DNA of 64,000 nucleotides from Sternotherus odoratus. Its lineage: Eukaryota; Chordata; Testudines; Kinosternidae. Positions 21,586 through 34,637 of the stretch are shown one piece after another (positions within the stretch are counted from its first letter, which is position 1; each line of letters starts with the position of its first letter). The stretch covers positions 93,185,890-93,249,889 of the forward strand of contig JAVMKO010000003.1 of the NCBI GenBank assembly GCA_032164245.1, written 5' to 3'. Under the pieces are notes generated by a model. That model worked only from the letters and a program-made list of their open reading frames with translations, was not told where the DNA came from and did not search any database. Made by a program: the position numbers and the translations under genes.

Positions 21586-22334
21586 AACTGGGGACATCAA
21601 ATGGGCTATCGATGCTAGGGATTTTGAAACAGTTCAATTATATGTCACTGGTAATCCTTAGCTAGTGGAACTCAGACTAGCTCCAGAGAAATTAATGAAG
21701 CTATACTAATCTACACCAGCTGCGTTCTTGCCCTGAATGTTTATAATGCAGGCACTTGAAACCCACATGGATGAAGAGTAGATCTCAGGCTTTGGCATTA
21801 CTATTCTCACAACCTTTATGGGCTTAGATATACAAGAGAAGAAAGACCAATGTGCTATAATCATCCATTTCCTTCTTTGCCCATTAGGCCATCTGTATAC
21901 AGGCCCCCTCAAGGAAATATTTAAAGCTCAGGCTTTCGACTGTACTGTTTGTTTCCTTCTTTTAAAGACTGTTTGTTTTACTACTCAATCCAAGAAAGGC
22001 CTCATGACAAGCTGACTTTGCAGTGGATTGGGCTTTCCAGAACAGGAAAATTCCTATGTAATTCTTTATTCACTGAAAAAAATATAGGTTCACAGGAGCA
22101 CCAGTGTCAGGTGGGGTCCAGGGAAATCACTAGCAAATTTAAAACTGAAATATCAGAATAATCCGTTTCTCTTGTAGCAAATCCAAAGTTTCTTCTTTTT
22201 GCTGGGCTTGCGTTTATGGAGTGCTGTGCACCCTTAACAGTCACTGAGTTCGATAGGAGTTGAGTGAGTTCAGCGCCCTACAAGATCGGGCCCCTGGTAA
22301 GCTAGTAAATATAGAATAGAACCGCAGCTGCTGT
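21586..22334. other. Unassigned stretch
   Basis: No recognised gene. A fragment ending in 'ctacaagatcgggcccc' near 22280 resembles one end of the GGGCC-type palindromic MITEs. Confidence 0.35.
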
Positions 22335-22396
22335 GCAATGGCTCCATTCACTTCAGTGGAGCTGTGGCAATTTGTGCCAGCTGAAGATCTGCTCCT
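22335..22396. repeat. Half of a palindromic MITE
   Basis: The segments 'ctccattcacttcagtggag' and 'gtgccagctgaagatctg' match one arm of the 'ccagctgaggatctgg' MITE family also seen at 41096 and 54955. Confidence 0.4.
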
Positions 22397-22476
22397 ATAT
22401 CTAGAAGTTTGAGGGAGGAGGGAAGAGAGGGCTCAAAAAGGGTCAATAACTTTAGCTAATATATTAATTCCACTCA

Positions 22477-23013
22477 ATGGCATTAATTGTTGACTTTGAC
22501 CTGGGAATCTTTTGTTTAGGGAAGGAAGCTTTAACAGTGAGCCCTCTAATGACCTTTATATTTGTAAAAGGTGAGCAAAGAGTTATTGAACTACCGTCAG
22601 GTAATCTCTTTGCACAGCAAGACAGGGAATTATTTGCTCAGATTACTAGCTGGGCATTGGGCAGGGATTGTTTTGGATTCATAAAAATGGAAGAGTATCT
22701 GGCCAAACATTTACCTTGTGTGAAATCTGAAGTGGTCCAGTGGAATCAAAAGGTCTGTATGTGACATTTGCAGATCTCTCCCGATGATACTAAATATAGG
22801 CAAAAATTCACCTGTGGGGAAAGAGGCCTTGGCACAGAGATAGTATTACTTTTAGAATTTACTTCAGACTTCCACAGACATGTCCCAGATGGCTTTTGTG
22901 CATTAACAGACTATAGGTGTGGGGCGGAGCTGTTTTCATTTACAGGACACAGGGCCCTGACCGTCAACAAGGACTATGGAACTGATCAGGAAAATGTAAA
23001 TCCTTTCAGTTAG
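22477..23013 (+). other. Two adjacent unidentified open frames
   Basis: A 95-codon frame (22477-22764) is followed by an 81-codon frame (22768-23013) in another phase. Neither shows a motif, splice-site context or similarity that I can name. The composition is ordinary and not repeat-derived. This is probably chance; it is recorded because it is the longest non-repetitive pair in the window. Confidence 0.15.
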
Positions 23014-23089
23014 TGTGTGTCACTGAAAGAATCAATAAAAGTATTGCCATGTGATTGGTTACATCTGGCTATTTAGATATGGGATAAGA

Positions 23090-23530
23090 GGGAAGGTGCT
23101 CTAGTGGATTGATAACTGGTTAAAAGGAAACAAAGGGTAGGAATAAATGGTCAGTTTTCAGAATGGAGAGAGGTAAATAGTGGCATCCCCCAGGGGTATG
23201 TAATGGTCCAGTCCTATTCAACATATTTATAAATGATCTGGAAAAAGGGTAAACAGCGAGGTGGCAAAATTTGAAGATGATACAAAATTACTCAAGTAGT
23301 CCCAAGCAAACTGTGAAGAGCTACAAAAGGATCTCTCAAAACTGAGTAAGTGGGCAACAAAATGGCAGATGAAAGTCAATGGTGATAAATGCAAAGCAAT
23401 GCACATTGGAAAACATAATCCCAACTATACATATAAAATGATAGGGCCTAAATTAGCTGTTTCCACTCAAGAAAGAGATCTTGGAGTCATTGTGGATAGT
23501 TCTTTGAAAAGCACATGTTCTGTTTCAGGT
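23090..23530 (+). pseudogene. CR1 LINE ORF2 reverse-transcriptase fragment
   Basis: Read across frames, it shows 'SGIPQG', 'GPVLFNIFINDLEK', then 'KFEDDTKLL' and 'MKVNGDKCKAMHIGK', ending with 'ERDLGVIVDSSLK'. These are CR1 RT palm and thumb motifs. The catalytic FADD motif reads FEDD (23270-23281). Single-base gaps shift the frame near 23200 and 23250, and a stop follows 'KLLK'. There is no 3' tail, so it is an internal fragment. Confidence 0.85.
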
Positions 23531-23585
23531 GTCCTGTTATGGGGAAATATTTTTGATTTCATCCTCAGTTGTTCTGGGCACTTTT

Positions 23586-23716
23586 GGCTCTGATTCAGTG
23601 AATGAACCCTTCATCATCAATTAACCAGATTTCAGTGGGAGTTAGGTGCTCAGTAGAATTTTCAAAAGCATATATCTGCATCTTTAGGCACCTAGATACC
23701 TTTCAAAAACCTGGCC
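23586..23716. repeat. TTAGGCACCT-type palindromic MITE
   Basis: The segments 'cagtgggagttaggtgc', 'gaattttcaaaagc' and 'taggcacctagatacc' are arms of a known-looking reptile hairpin repeat. Related fragments lie near 30545 and 41345. Confidence 0.4.
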
Positions 23717-26190
23717 TACAATTCATCTTGTGGAGTCTTTGCAGGAGAAAGCCCACAAGGGGGGAAGAATGATACAAATGGTGCAATCAGCTCAAACCCA
23801 GACAGACAACTAGATCTAACAAGTTGCTAAAAATATGTCAGGGAGAGAAAGTTTGAGGGGGCTGTTGCAAGTTGCTAAAAGCTATAAGGGACAGGGGCGG
23901 GGAAAGGCAAATAATAAGAAGGAGAGGAAGAAGAAGGGAGGTAGAAAGGAAAGCTCAAAGGATTTTGATAAGTATCAAGGATTTTCAGGGATTAACTGAA
24001 TCAGACTTCCAAAGCTATTGAGATACACCTTTTACTGCTTGCAATTCTTGTCATTCAGCAATCCTAACAATTAGTGGTTTAAAGATGCCCCTTCTGCCCT
24101 TCACAATACTTGCCAACTGGTGAACGGTGGAATGAGCAGTGTGTGTGGAATACAATCAGCACACCAGACATTATCTGTCATAATAGTCTGCAAGTTAGCA
24201 AGACAGTCTAGATTTGTGAGTAAACAAAGAGGCAATAGGTTTTTACACCAAAGCTAAGTACTGTACATTCTGTGTTGCCCTGTGGATTAGTTTTACTTTA
24301 TAGCAAGTACCAAAGCCAACCCCCACCATCCAAAAAAATAAATAAAAAGATCCTTTTTGGTAGAACAATATTTACCAATTTGTTCTTGACACAGGTCTGT
24401 TTTATTCTTCTTCCCTGATAAACTTTGGTGGATGTACTGTATCTTTATTAGTTGATTAACTGACAGTAAACCTAATTACACAATGCTCACAATGTCTAAT
24501 TTACCTTTGCTTTCAGCTAATTGGTCAATTAGTTTGATTTGGGCAATAATCAGTTTACAGTGCTGAGTACATAAATGGAATTTGTAAAGGGAGGACTAAA
24601 ACACTGAGCAAATAGTGATGCATATAATTATTACTTTAAATGCTCTTTTTTCTGAAGACATATTACAGCAATATCTATGAGGTTTTAATCCCAGAATACT
24701 AAGATAAAGCAAGGAATCAAGCTGTTAAAAACTAATTGGCTATGCTCACCAGAACACTGTGCCTACTTTGCACATGCAAAAGTTGATATATGCCCAGTCT
24801 GACCCGGTAGATAAATAGGGGTCATGCCATCTTTTTCATCTCTGGAACAGTCCAGAAAAAGCCAAAGAGTGCATCTAGCCTGATATTCTAGATATGGTAA
24901 ATTAGAACAGGTCAAATGACTGAATGTATCTGAATCTTAACTGGATACTTAAATTATTAGCAGAATAAACCTATGGCAAATGGATTTGATTGCATACCAA
25001 ACAAACCTGTAGTTACCACTATGGAGCTCTTTTGAACAAATCTCTATTATCTTCAGTAAGAGGTAAAATTCCTGCATTTTACTATTTTATATACTCTATA
25101 GAAATCCAAGCTAAAGGGATATTTGCTTTGCTTTGTGATGTAGCTTCCATCTCTCATACCTTATGTGGAATCAGCAGCTGTAATTCCAGTCTTCTGGGTT
25201 TAGGTGAGCACGACTGCATGGCACTGAAATCTCTCCAGCGTCTAACACATTTTAATCAGGGAACATTTTTATGAAGTAGAATCATGGTCAGTTGGGGTCC
25301 AATTTAAACGCCATTTTAGAGTCAGGTTATTTATTCCTACAATTGTAATCGGTGTTATTATTATATTTGATTAAAAATCTGTTATTTCAACACTGATTTT
25401 ACAATCTCTTTATTTCTGTTTCTCTAGAGGTCTAACCTTCCCCCCGGACCTGCTGGGCTCCCTTATTAAACTTTCTTATTAAGCTGAAGGAGAGGTCAGG
25501 GTAAATTTGCTGTCTTTGGTACTGTTCTCCCCCTCACCCTAGCAGAGATGTTTTTAGCTCTAGAGCTTATAAAAGTCTGAAGAGCAACTATTTTACCTTT
25601 CACATGGACCAGATTGCATCAAAGGGCTGGCATTGTCTAAAATTCTCAGGGTAAGAGACCTCCAGGATCTCTCCTACACCCTGCTTTAAATAGCACATGC
25701 TGAACGTTGTCCTGTACTAGCAGTGTACTCAATAGAGTTTTCAGGAACCAAGCATAAACAGTGAGAGCAGTTTCCAAAGTTTCTTTTCCTATGTGGCATT
25801 TTCGCCCTCTTTGATTAGATTTATGATGGCTAGTTGTTGTGTAGAGGGGAAATTAAATGGAATGAATTCCGTAGCCCCTTATCTGCAGCACATATACCTG
25901 ATACAGTGGCTTTAATGTCAACTATGGAGAAACTATTGGGGGATCCGTAGGTTAAAATACTGGCAGCATAACATTTGTTTTGGGGGGCCATTCTGTCTGT
26001 CTCTGAAGCGTTTGCTTTCTAGCCATGCCAGAAGCATTATTGAGATTGGTGGGATTCTACCTTCCCCTGAAACATTGGTTACTGACCACATTTAGAGGCT
26101 GATTAGATAGTCTGTTGTGGTTTGGTAATTCCTCTGTTCCTCTGACCTGTTTTTCAGAAGTAAAGCAGTCTGTCCTTTATGTTAGAAATA
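23717..26190. other. Unassigned AT-rich stretch, about 2.5 kb
   Basis: There is a purine-rich run at 23900-23945 and a 94-codon unidentified frame at 24990-25274. No named repeat or exon. Confidence 0.35.
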
Positions 26191-26194
26191 TAAC

Positions 26195-26880
26195 ATACTC
26201 GCAAAAATACCCGGCATTGCTCGGGTCTGTTGGGGGGGGAGGGGGGAGAGAGCTGAGCGAGTGGGGGGTCTGTTGGAGTGGGGGGAGGGGGGAGAGAGCT
26301 GAGCGAATGGGGGGTCCGTTGGAGTGGGGGGAGGGGGGGAGATTTTAAAAATTTTCGATTCTTACCTGAGGGGGGAGAGAGCTGAGCGAGTGTGGGGGCC
26401 GTTGGAGGGGGGGAGGGAGGAGAGAGCTGAGCGAGTGCGGGGGCCGTTGGAGGGGGGGAGGGGGAAGAGAGCTGAGCGAGAGGGGGGCTGGTGGAGGGAT
26501 GGAGGGGGGAGAGAGCTGAGCGAGTGTGGGGTCCGTTGGGGGGGGGGGAGAGAGCTGAGCGAGTGGGGGGCTGTTGGAGGGGTGGAGGGGGGAGAGAGCT
26601 GAGCGAGTGTGGGGTCCGTTGGAGGGGGGTATTATTACATCATAACTATGTCACAGAGAACAGCAGCTGCCCAGCTGATGTTAATGGGCTTTAAAGAATT
26701 TCACCCCTAGGGGGCGTCAGAGGTGAGATTTTAAAAATATTTGATTCTTACCCTGATTAGGACCCTAAAGCCTATAACTGTACCAAATTTCAAGTCTCTA
26801 GCTCAAACGGTGTGGAAGGAGTAAGGGAACGTACATACACGCACGCATACACCATTTGACTTTTATATATATATAGATTT
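26195..26880 (+). mobile_element. RTE-like LINE/SINE tail with internal minisatellite
   Basis: The left side carries 'aaaaatacccggcattgctc'. The right side (26700-26880) runs 'cccctagggggcgtcagagg', 'ccaaatttcaagtctctagc' and 'cgcatacaccatttgac' into a (TA)n tail and TAGAT. This tail structure is typical of RTE-type retroelements. A G-rich minisatellite lies between. No protein can be read. Confidence 0.45.
26224..26630 (+). repeat. G-rich minisatellite with GAGAGAGCTGAGCGAG units
   Basis: About nine imperfect units of roughly 40-57 bp share GAGAGAGCTGAGCGAG followed by G runs and CGTTGGAG. The array is broken at 26340-26370 by 'ttttaaaaattttcgattct', which also occurs at the array's 3' flank (26733). 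An open frame with repeated ERAERV peptides is an artefact of the unit. Confidence 0.85.
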
Positions 26881-27164
26881 TAGAAGCAGTATTTTAATGT
26901 GGGATGAACCAGCCGCAGAAGGGTATAGTTACTGTTCTGGTTCAATCATATCAGTAATTTGAAACAATTATGTCATGTACTGTGCTTCATCAACTCTGTT
27001 ATCTGCTGCAATACAATTTGATTAACAAACCTCACTTGGATTATCAACCTTTCCTGCTGGTTTTCTGCTGTTAAATGCCGTTTTTCAATCTGGGAAGAGT
27101 TTGGAAATCTTGTTTTGAAGATCAAGTAACCAACTACTTGAACTCCAAGGGCGTGGTTCATTAA
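26881..27164. other. Unassigned stretch
   Basis: No recognised feature. Confidence 0.3.
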
Positions 27165-27235
27165 GGGCCTGTTCCAGCTCCCATTGGAAGTCAGTGAGGT
27201 CTTTCCATTAACCTTAATGGGTGCTGGATCGGACC
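27165..27235. repeat. Short palindromic MITE (GGCCTGATCC family)
   Basis: 'gggcctgttccagctcccat' and 'atgggtgctggatcggacc' are inverted arms. It matches the copy at 19491 in layout. Confidence 0.55.
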
Positions 27236-30200
27236 ATATGTCAGTAGTACAGTTTAATGAAATATGCTTTCCTGTCTGCTTGTTTACCTGTTCTTCTTAT
27301 AATGCACACACAAGGTCAATAGTAACTGTTAGAAGTTACTGAATATGAAGATCGGAAATAATTAACCCTCCCCCTCGGCCCCACCCCAGGCACCACTCAC
27401 TCTATGCAGGGACTGAGAACACAAGTCATGATTTTTTTCTAATCTTCAGAGAGAAATTGAACCCCATGGAGTTTACAGTGTACCGGCCTTTCAGATGGGA
27501 ATTTAAATACCATGGACTTGCTTGTTTTGCATAGATAATAAAGACACCATGGCTCTTTTCATAAATAGGGGAATGCTCAGGGCGACGGAGGAGGGAACTG
27601 GAGTGCCCATTTTTAAAAATCCCTCTCCCAGAATGATTTCAGGGAATGTTCATGGGTGTTTCTGCCTCCCATAAATATTGCTCTGGGGGCGATAAGCCAG
27701 GCTCTGGCTTGTTTCATTTTGGATAATTACCCAACAGTTCAGATGCTTAACAAAACCACCTTTATCTATATACAAAGCTTGAAATTTCATATCACATGGG
27801 ACTGCCTGGACAAGTTTCTAGAGCCCTTATTATATAATTTGCTCTAAGCCACTTGGTGGCTGTTCAAATGATACTTCCCATCACCACTTCATCCAACATC
27901 ACTGCCAGAGCCACTTGCTAATTTAATTGACAACAGTATAATCAGTAATATAACAATCATCACATTTTACTCACCTTATTTCCACAGTGGAATTAAATTT
28001 ATTTTGTGGTTTCCCTCCCTTCCTCCCAAGGCTTATCTATTTCTTGACATCAGAACAAATGGGTCCTTCAATCTTTCTTCAAGAGACAATCTTAGAGATT
28101 CATCAAGGTGCTACAGTATGTCATATCTCAATCCACCAACGTCATTCCTCGGTCTGGCTGCTGAAAATAAACTCTTTAATGCTCCATTTCTCACTAGCTC
28201 ACAATATAAACTCAGCCACTTCAGTAAAGCAAAGATCTTTCCATCAAGCTTAAGCTAGCTTGGGACAGAGACATCCATTAGCACAGATATCTCAAGCTGC
28301 CAAGAAATAGCTAATCAGATGTACATTACAAAATTGGAATTGTCTTAGCTACCTAAAAAATTGATTTCCGAGTTCAGAATATATTGGTCCTGATTTGCAA
28401 AAGGTGCTGAGCACTTCTGAAAATCAGGCGACGTCGTACTATTTAATATTCGTATTACAGTAGCATCCAGAGACCGAAACAAAATAAGAGCTAAAATGTA
28501 CTAGGTTCTGTGCAAATGTATCGGGAGACATGGTCACTACCCCAAAGAGCTTATTTTACACAGACACACACACACACGCACACTTTAATTTTAGTATAAT
28601 ATTACCTATTCACCTATCCTCTGAACAGACCCATAATGAAGCTATAATGGAAAGTGGGATATTTTGTATGTTCTTTAACAATCTGGGTGCAAATTTTGGA
28701 AGTTTAAACGTGCATCCTACCTCACTGTGACTGAAAAATACACTGATTACATCCATATGTCACAAAGTGATTGGCTGGTTTCTCCATGATTTCTCTGCAT
28801 ATTAAGGAAGGTATACAGAGAAAATGGAGTGGTTTCCAAGTTGCTGGCAGCAGGGAGGATTTACCCATTCCTGCCCTGTGAGGAAGTTCCATGCTTGCCT
28901 ACCCTCACTCCACTTCAGCCTCTGCCCCACCAAACCACATAAATAATGTGTAACAAATAAGTTATATGTGGAAAGGAATTCACAAGAGTGATTTATGTAA
29001 GCTATAGAAAGGCCTTTGGAATGTTTCTGATTTTTTCAGTGTGGTCTGATGATGAACAGTGCTTACTCAAAGGCTGTATTGTGACGACTCACCAGAGAGA
29101 AGGTGGACAATTGCATGACCTGTGTAAGGGTCAGCCCAGGTGGCAGTTCCTTTGCTCAGGGGAGTGCAGGGACTGCTCCCTCTGTAGCGCCTCTGAAGCA
29201 TGAGAAACAGAAGAAAGGGGAGGACATGGCTCTGTTCCACCATGCAATGGCCAGCTGCACTGGTTGACCATGTGGAGGCTGTGCGGAACGAGCCGCACCC
29301 TATGAGTGCGAGGGAATGTAGCATCAGGTCTGTTACCTGTGTGCGCCAGGGAACTCTAGAAGATATTCTGCCTCCTTGTGTTCCTCCTGTCACAATGTGA
29401 CTCCACACAACCCCCACCCCAGGGGCTGTGCCCATTACGCATAGCTGAGCTGCAAGTGAGCAATCCCACTAAAGTAAGTGTCGCTCAGCCTGAATAAGGG
29501 TCCCATAAAAGGCACCTCCAGTGAGAAAAGCATAGCACTTCTAACTCTCCCATGGGAATCCCCCTCTCCCTCATCTTTCAGAGCTGCAGTGTTTGGAATA
29601 AGATTCTCATTTGAAGTTTGGGGTGCTATTGGGTGCATGAGCAGCTTCTGTAAAACCAGCTGCAAGGGGCTGGGAAAACCTGGCAGAAAGAGCTTTGGAG
29701 GAGAAAATCTCCACTAGCATCCCCACACAGCACAGGATGCTTCTATAATTCTTCCCCAGAGAGTGGAAATAGATTGCTGGGTCCAATTCTAATCCTGTCC
29801 AGGGCTCAGAATGCATCCTGGGAAATCAGTGGTAAATCCAAAGCCATCATTGTAGAGTTACATGCCTCTACACCATTTTAAGTGATTTCTTAGGCGCAAA
29901 TCTACTGTGCAGAGGTTATACTCATGCAAGCAAACCAAAACATCAAATGATATCAGAAACCGTCCAAGTGCAGAAATAGCTTGAGAAAGGACAACTGGCC
30001 AATCCTGCAGAGATGGCTGAAGTCCAGATGCCTCGCTTAAGCTTGTAAAAACATGCACCTGCCTGAGCAGGAGAAGATTTCCAGCAAAGATCCCCTGAAA
30101 TCCAAGCAGTAGGAAGAGAAAAAAAATGTTGTCAGCGAATCTTGAATGGAGATAGAGGCTTATTTACATTTATAATATTTGGAAAGATATTGTAAGTGAA

Positions 30201-33200
30201 GAGAAAACAACTCAGGACATATTGCAATAGCTTTAAAGAAAATGCCTCCTTAATATCCAGCCAAGTGTTTGCATACCGTACATTTTATAACAAAATAAAA
30301 GAAACAAATTAAACCTAAGAACAGTTTTTGTGACTGAGCTAAAGCTGCTTCCTAAAGACTCTGTATTTACCAAAATAGGTGAAATTATTTGGAACTAGAC
30401 AATATTTGGGACAAATTGGCTGATAGTTAATGAAAAACTCATCTGTCATGAAGCTGAGCTTGATTTAAATAGTAATAGACGTTATCAGAACACAAGCCCA
30501 GTTAAAATCTCTGGCCATTATTTTTAAACATTAATTTCTTCACTTAGGCACCTAAATAGCAGTGGCATCTTTTTTCAGCGGTTCTGAACTTCCACATATC
30601 TGTGCCTAAATCCATGAGACCAGAACAAGGAAATCGAGAAAAAACATGGTCAGATAATGACATTGGCGAATGGAGCAAGTAAATTGACTGATACTCAGTT
30701 TTCCAGATCTGGGTACCGGTAGATAAAACTGGACAAAGAAAGTCCAGTGCTAACCACCTTTAATACTTCACAAGGGAGATTACAGATTTACCCGATTACC
30801 CTTTGGTATGCATTCAGCCAAGACATTTGTCACAGAAAGAAGATTGAATCTATGCTGGGATTGTAGGTTTACAGCAATGGTGGATGTTGTAAAGATATTT
30901 GGAGCTGTCATGGAATCAAAGGAAAGAGTGTAAAGTTAAATCCAGCCAAATGGGTTTCACATAGTGTATTTCAGACTTGGGCCCCAGGTGTATGTGGTTT
31001 TTATTCCTCTGTATAAGTCTATTACTTTCTGGGAGAAAAGTCTCTGAAGTCCAGTACTGTACAGTTATACACTCACTTTATTCTTTCTTCCCCCCAGGCA
31101 AAGACTGTATGAATGAGAAGCAAATAAACAATCTCTGTAGAATGGAATTTATTTTTATACAAGTGCTTCAGGCAAAGATGTTGATTCTGTGCTTACGACT
31201 GACCCTCCATCTTCTTTACTAGAATCAGGGTGGTGATGTGGTTGTGTCATAACAGGTTTTATTTTAGCTAATAAGGGAAGTTAATAATTAGATAGTGCTC
31301 TTGGATTCACTGAATTCAACCTTTGTTAAGTAGCAGTTTCCTGTGTCTTAATAGATTGGAAATTATTCAGGAAATTGCTTGAAAATGACAGTCACTGAAC
31401 ATGATTTTAATGTCAAATGACTCGAACAATTCTGTTGGAGTCATCCTGAACCAAAGGGTCAAGTCTGCCCTTTGCTACCATAGCCAGTATGCTTCAGGAG
31501 CTGAGAAGTATGTATCCTGCAGTTCTCTCTCATGAAAGGCTAGGAATTTTACTTAAGAAAAAACATGTGTTCACAGTTGCTATGCGGAGAGCCTTGAAAA
31601 CTGAGGTCCTCTGTTTATCCAAAAAGGAGGGGGAAAATGGGCATCAGCAGTGCAAATTCCCCCACCAATACATCTCAAATCACAGCATGGAGGACCATCT
31701 CTTCATTCCTATTCAACTGTTGGCCTTTCTGCTGAGACTGACAACAGTGGAGCCAATTAGTGCCAAGCAGAAGTGTGTGTCCACTTGTCCTCTCAGACTC
31801 GTTCTGAGAACGTTAACTCATACAACAGGTCACTGAATCTTCATCTCTGATGGAAAGTCCATAAAACTGAGGGATTCATGCTTGCCCAATGAGCCTGAAA
31901 GACCACATGTGAATGGAGAAAAACAAAAATAATTAATTATTGTGTAATTATGTGCTACAGAATAATTCATTCAGTCAACTGGGCAATAGTCCTAAACCGT
32001 TTCAGTCCAGTTCTACATCCATATTACAGAAAACTCCATCATCATAATTACCACTAATTGGCACCATTGTTAGTGGGGTCAACATAATGCCTAATATTGA
32101 ATGACCATGAAAACTGAATCCCTGTCACTGGTTCATGTGGTCTTTCCCGGGCAAGTGAAAATATGGGGAAGATTATATGATTTTTTCCATATTAGAGTTG
32201 TTCTGTGCAGAAATAGAGGATTTTAGCCAATCTGATGTCTTTCACTAGCATTAAATTTGCTTTTAAAATGGTCAAGAAATTAGAATAGAGCTGTAATTTG
32301 GTTGAAACTTCACTTTAAATTAGAATTTCTAAGGACCAAATAACCACATTTTAAAATGTTACTTAGCTTTATCTAAAACTTCCTATGGTCCTCAGACTGA
32401 TTTGAAGTAGACATTATACCAAAAATATTTAATTTTTCCCATGTACTGTAGCTATGTGATACTCTAGCAGTCACTCTCCAATGCTGTGGAGCTAATAAAT
32501 AACATATAAAACAAACAATCAGGTTATAATCTGGATTTTTCAGAGCCCTTCCCCCCGAGTTGTTTTATATGTTTACAAATAATGCACAAACTATATATAT
32601 TTTACAGCTGCTTAACTTTTGAAGAACAGAACTCACACTTCTGTCTCATGATCTTGTACCAAACAGATAAATATTTTGTGCAGCCAAGATAAAAAGAAAT
32701 CACTAGCTCTTACGACAAACAAAAATTAGAACCAGGAAAGCTCTTTTAGCATTTAGACACCTAGTCAATCTCTCTGCCAGTGCAGAATATAGTATTTTTA
32801 TATAATCTGAAAATAGTAAATTTCCTTTTGGTGTAAATTGCCATAACTCCTGAGGATCTGTCCCACTGACATACTAAATCCTGTATTCCATCCAATGATT
32901 TTGTTTCTAACATGTCTGTGGACATAACGCTATGCACAGCTCCATACATTCTGTGACTTTCAGTGTTACACAAACGGTATTTTAGAGATTTTAGTTGTCA
33001 GTTGAATAATTTGATCGCTGCTTTTGTACAAGTTGCATCTGAATTCTCACAGACCATGTCAGTTTTTTCTGGATTAGGACAAAAACCAAGAAGATCCTGG
33101 GCAATCTGATGTTGACTGCTGACTCATGACGAGATCCCTCAGGCCAGTTCCTCATGCTTCAGTCAACCCAGCTGGAACATTGAGCGAAAAGAAAAAAAAG

Positions 33201-33882
33201 GAAAAAAAAAGAAAAGAAAAGAACCTCATTGAAAATTAAATGCTGCATCTGCGTTGAGCTTTCCTCCTGCGTAAACAAATTACAAATATGGAGCTGTGCA
33301 TATTAAAACACTCACTCCCCCCACTTCTTCTTATATTATATAGTCAAGTTAGTTCATTTCGAAATGGGTTTTAATAAGCGTGTGCCACAATTTGTTTTTT
33401 CTGTTCAACTCAAAAAAAGGGATTTGGCACAAACACTGTGTCTGTACATGACAGCTACAGAGAAACACTGTGCCTCCTCAGCTTGGTGGGAGCCAAAACG
33501 ACCCTTCTGGTCAGTGGACCATGCAGAATGCAGGATTTATGACAAACAGTATTTGCTCTTTCTAAATCAGATTAAAAATCCATGCTATAGAAAAGCACCA
33601 TACAGTGGAGCAGGGTTTCATACAAGACACTAACTACTGGCAGTCTGGCATAGGGCAGTTTACTTTGTCTACTGAGCAAGCAGGCTTTGCTTAGACCAAA
33701 AAGATGGTGAATAGATGACATCTTTACTTTCAGATGATTGACTGAGAAAGGGCTTGCTTATCAGAAAAGATTAGTCTAGAACTTCATAGATTTCACCAAA
33801 GCTTCAGACTGCACAGATAGAAAGTCACTATGGAAGATCTTGCGAACATATGGGCTTGCTAGAAAGGTAGAATCACTGGCTA
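27236..33882. other. Longest featureless stretch, about 6.6 kb
   Basis: No exon or clear transposon recognised. Minor items are a hairpin 'tgctgagcacttctgaaaat' near 28400, a (CA)n run near 28563, an A-rich run at 33183-33222, and open frames up to 122 codons with no familiar motifs. It may be diverged repeats or unique non-coding DNA. Confidence 0.35.
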
Positions 33883-34180
33883 AGGGCAGGTCTACACTAC
33901 CCACTAGATAGGCAGGTAGCGATCGATCTATCGGGGGTTGATTTATCGCATCTGGTCTAGATGTGATAAATCGATCCTTGAGTGCTCTCCCATCAACTCC
34001 GGTACTCTGCCTCCATGAAAGGCACAAGTGGAGTCGATGGGGAAATGACAGCAGTCGACTTACTGCTGTGAAGATGCTGCGATAAATTGATCTAAGTATG
34101 CTGATTTCAGCTATGCTATTCCCATAGCTGAAGCTGTGTATCTTAGATCGATCCCCCTCCCCACAGTGAAGACCAGGGTT
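33883..34180 (+). mobile_element. Palindromic MITE, ATCGATC family, copy 2
   Basis: It starts AGGGCAGGTCTACACTAC and ends near ACAGTGAAGACCAGGGT. The inside order matches copy 1: 'gtagcgatcgatctatcggg', 'gtgataaatcgatcc', 'ggagtcgatgggg' and a hairpin with 'atgctattcccatagctgaa'. A 150-codon antisense open frame across it is a shadow. Confidence 0.75.
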
Positions 34181-34216
34181 TAGATGCTGTAAGAAAGTCC
34201 AAAGTGCTGAGTATGG

Positions 34217-34637
34217 ACATAAGAACATAAGAATGGCCAGACTGGGTCAGACCAATGCCAAGTTCCCCAAAAGGAATGAACAGACAAGTTATCAAGAGAC
34301 CCATGCCCTGTCACCCAATCCCAGCTTCTGGCAAACAGAAGCCAGGGACACCATTCCTGCCCATCCTGGCTTACAATCTGTTTATATTCTTTCATGAATC
34401 TATCTAGCTCCCTTTTAAATTCCATTTTAGTATTGGCCTTCACAACACTCTCTGGCAAGGAATTCCAGAGATTGACAGTGCATTGAGTGAAAAATACTTT
34501 CTTGAGTTTATTTTAAACCAGCTACCTGCTAATTTCATTTGGTGGCCCCTTGTTCTTGTATTATGAGAAGGAGTAAATAACACTTCCTTATTTACTTTCT
34601 CTGTACCACTCATGATTTTATAGACCTCTGTCATATC
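34217..34637 (-). pseudogene. CR1 LINE ORF2 C-terminus and 3' end, antisense
   Basis: Reading the minus strand gives 'TEVYKIMSGTEKVNKEVLF', 'HNTRTRGHQMKLAGSWFKI' and 'KMEFKRELDRFMKEY', which are CR1 C-terminal blocks. It ends in two copies of TTCTTATG, a CR1-type terminal repeat. A frame break lies near 34450. It sits 36 bp from the MITE just before it. Confidence 0.85.

Noticed and set aside
28988..29035. Reverse-transcriptase-like peptide 'YVSYRKAFGMFL'
   Set aside because: Only about a dozen residues resemble an RT block, and nothing before or after supports it.
29067..29435. A 122-codon antisense frame
   Set aside because: No motif, no splice context and overlapping frames on the other strand; chance level for this length.
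31080..31160. Strong splice acceptor 'ttctttcttccccccag'
   Set aside because: No donor follows the open frame at a sensible distance, and two frames close at once.
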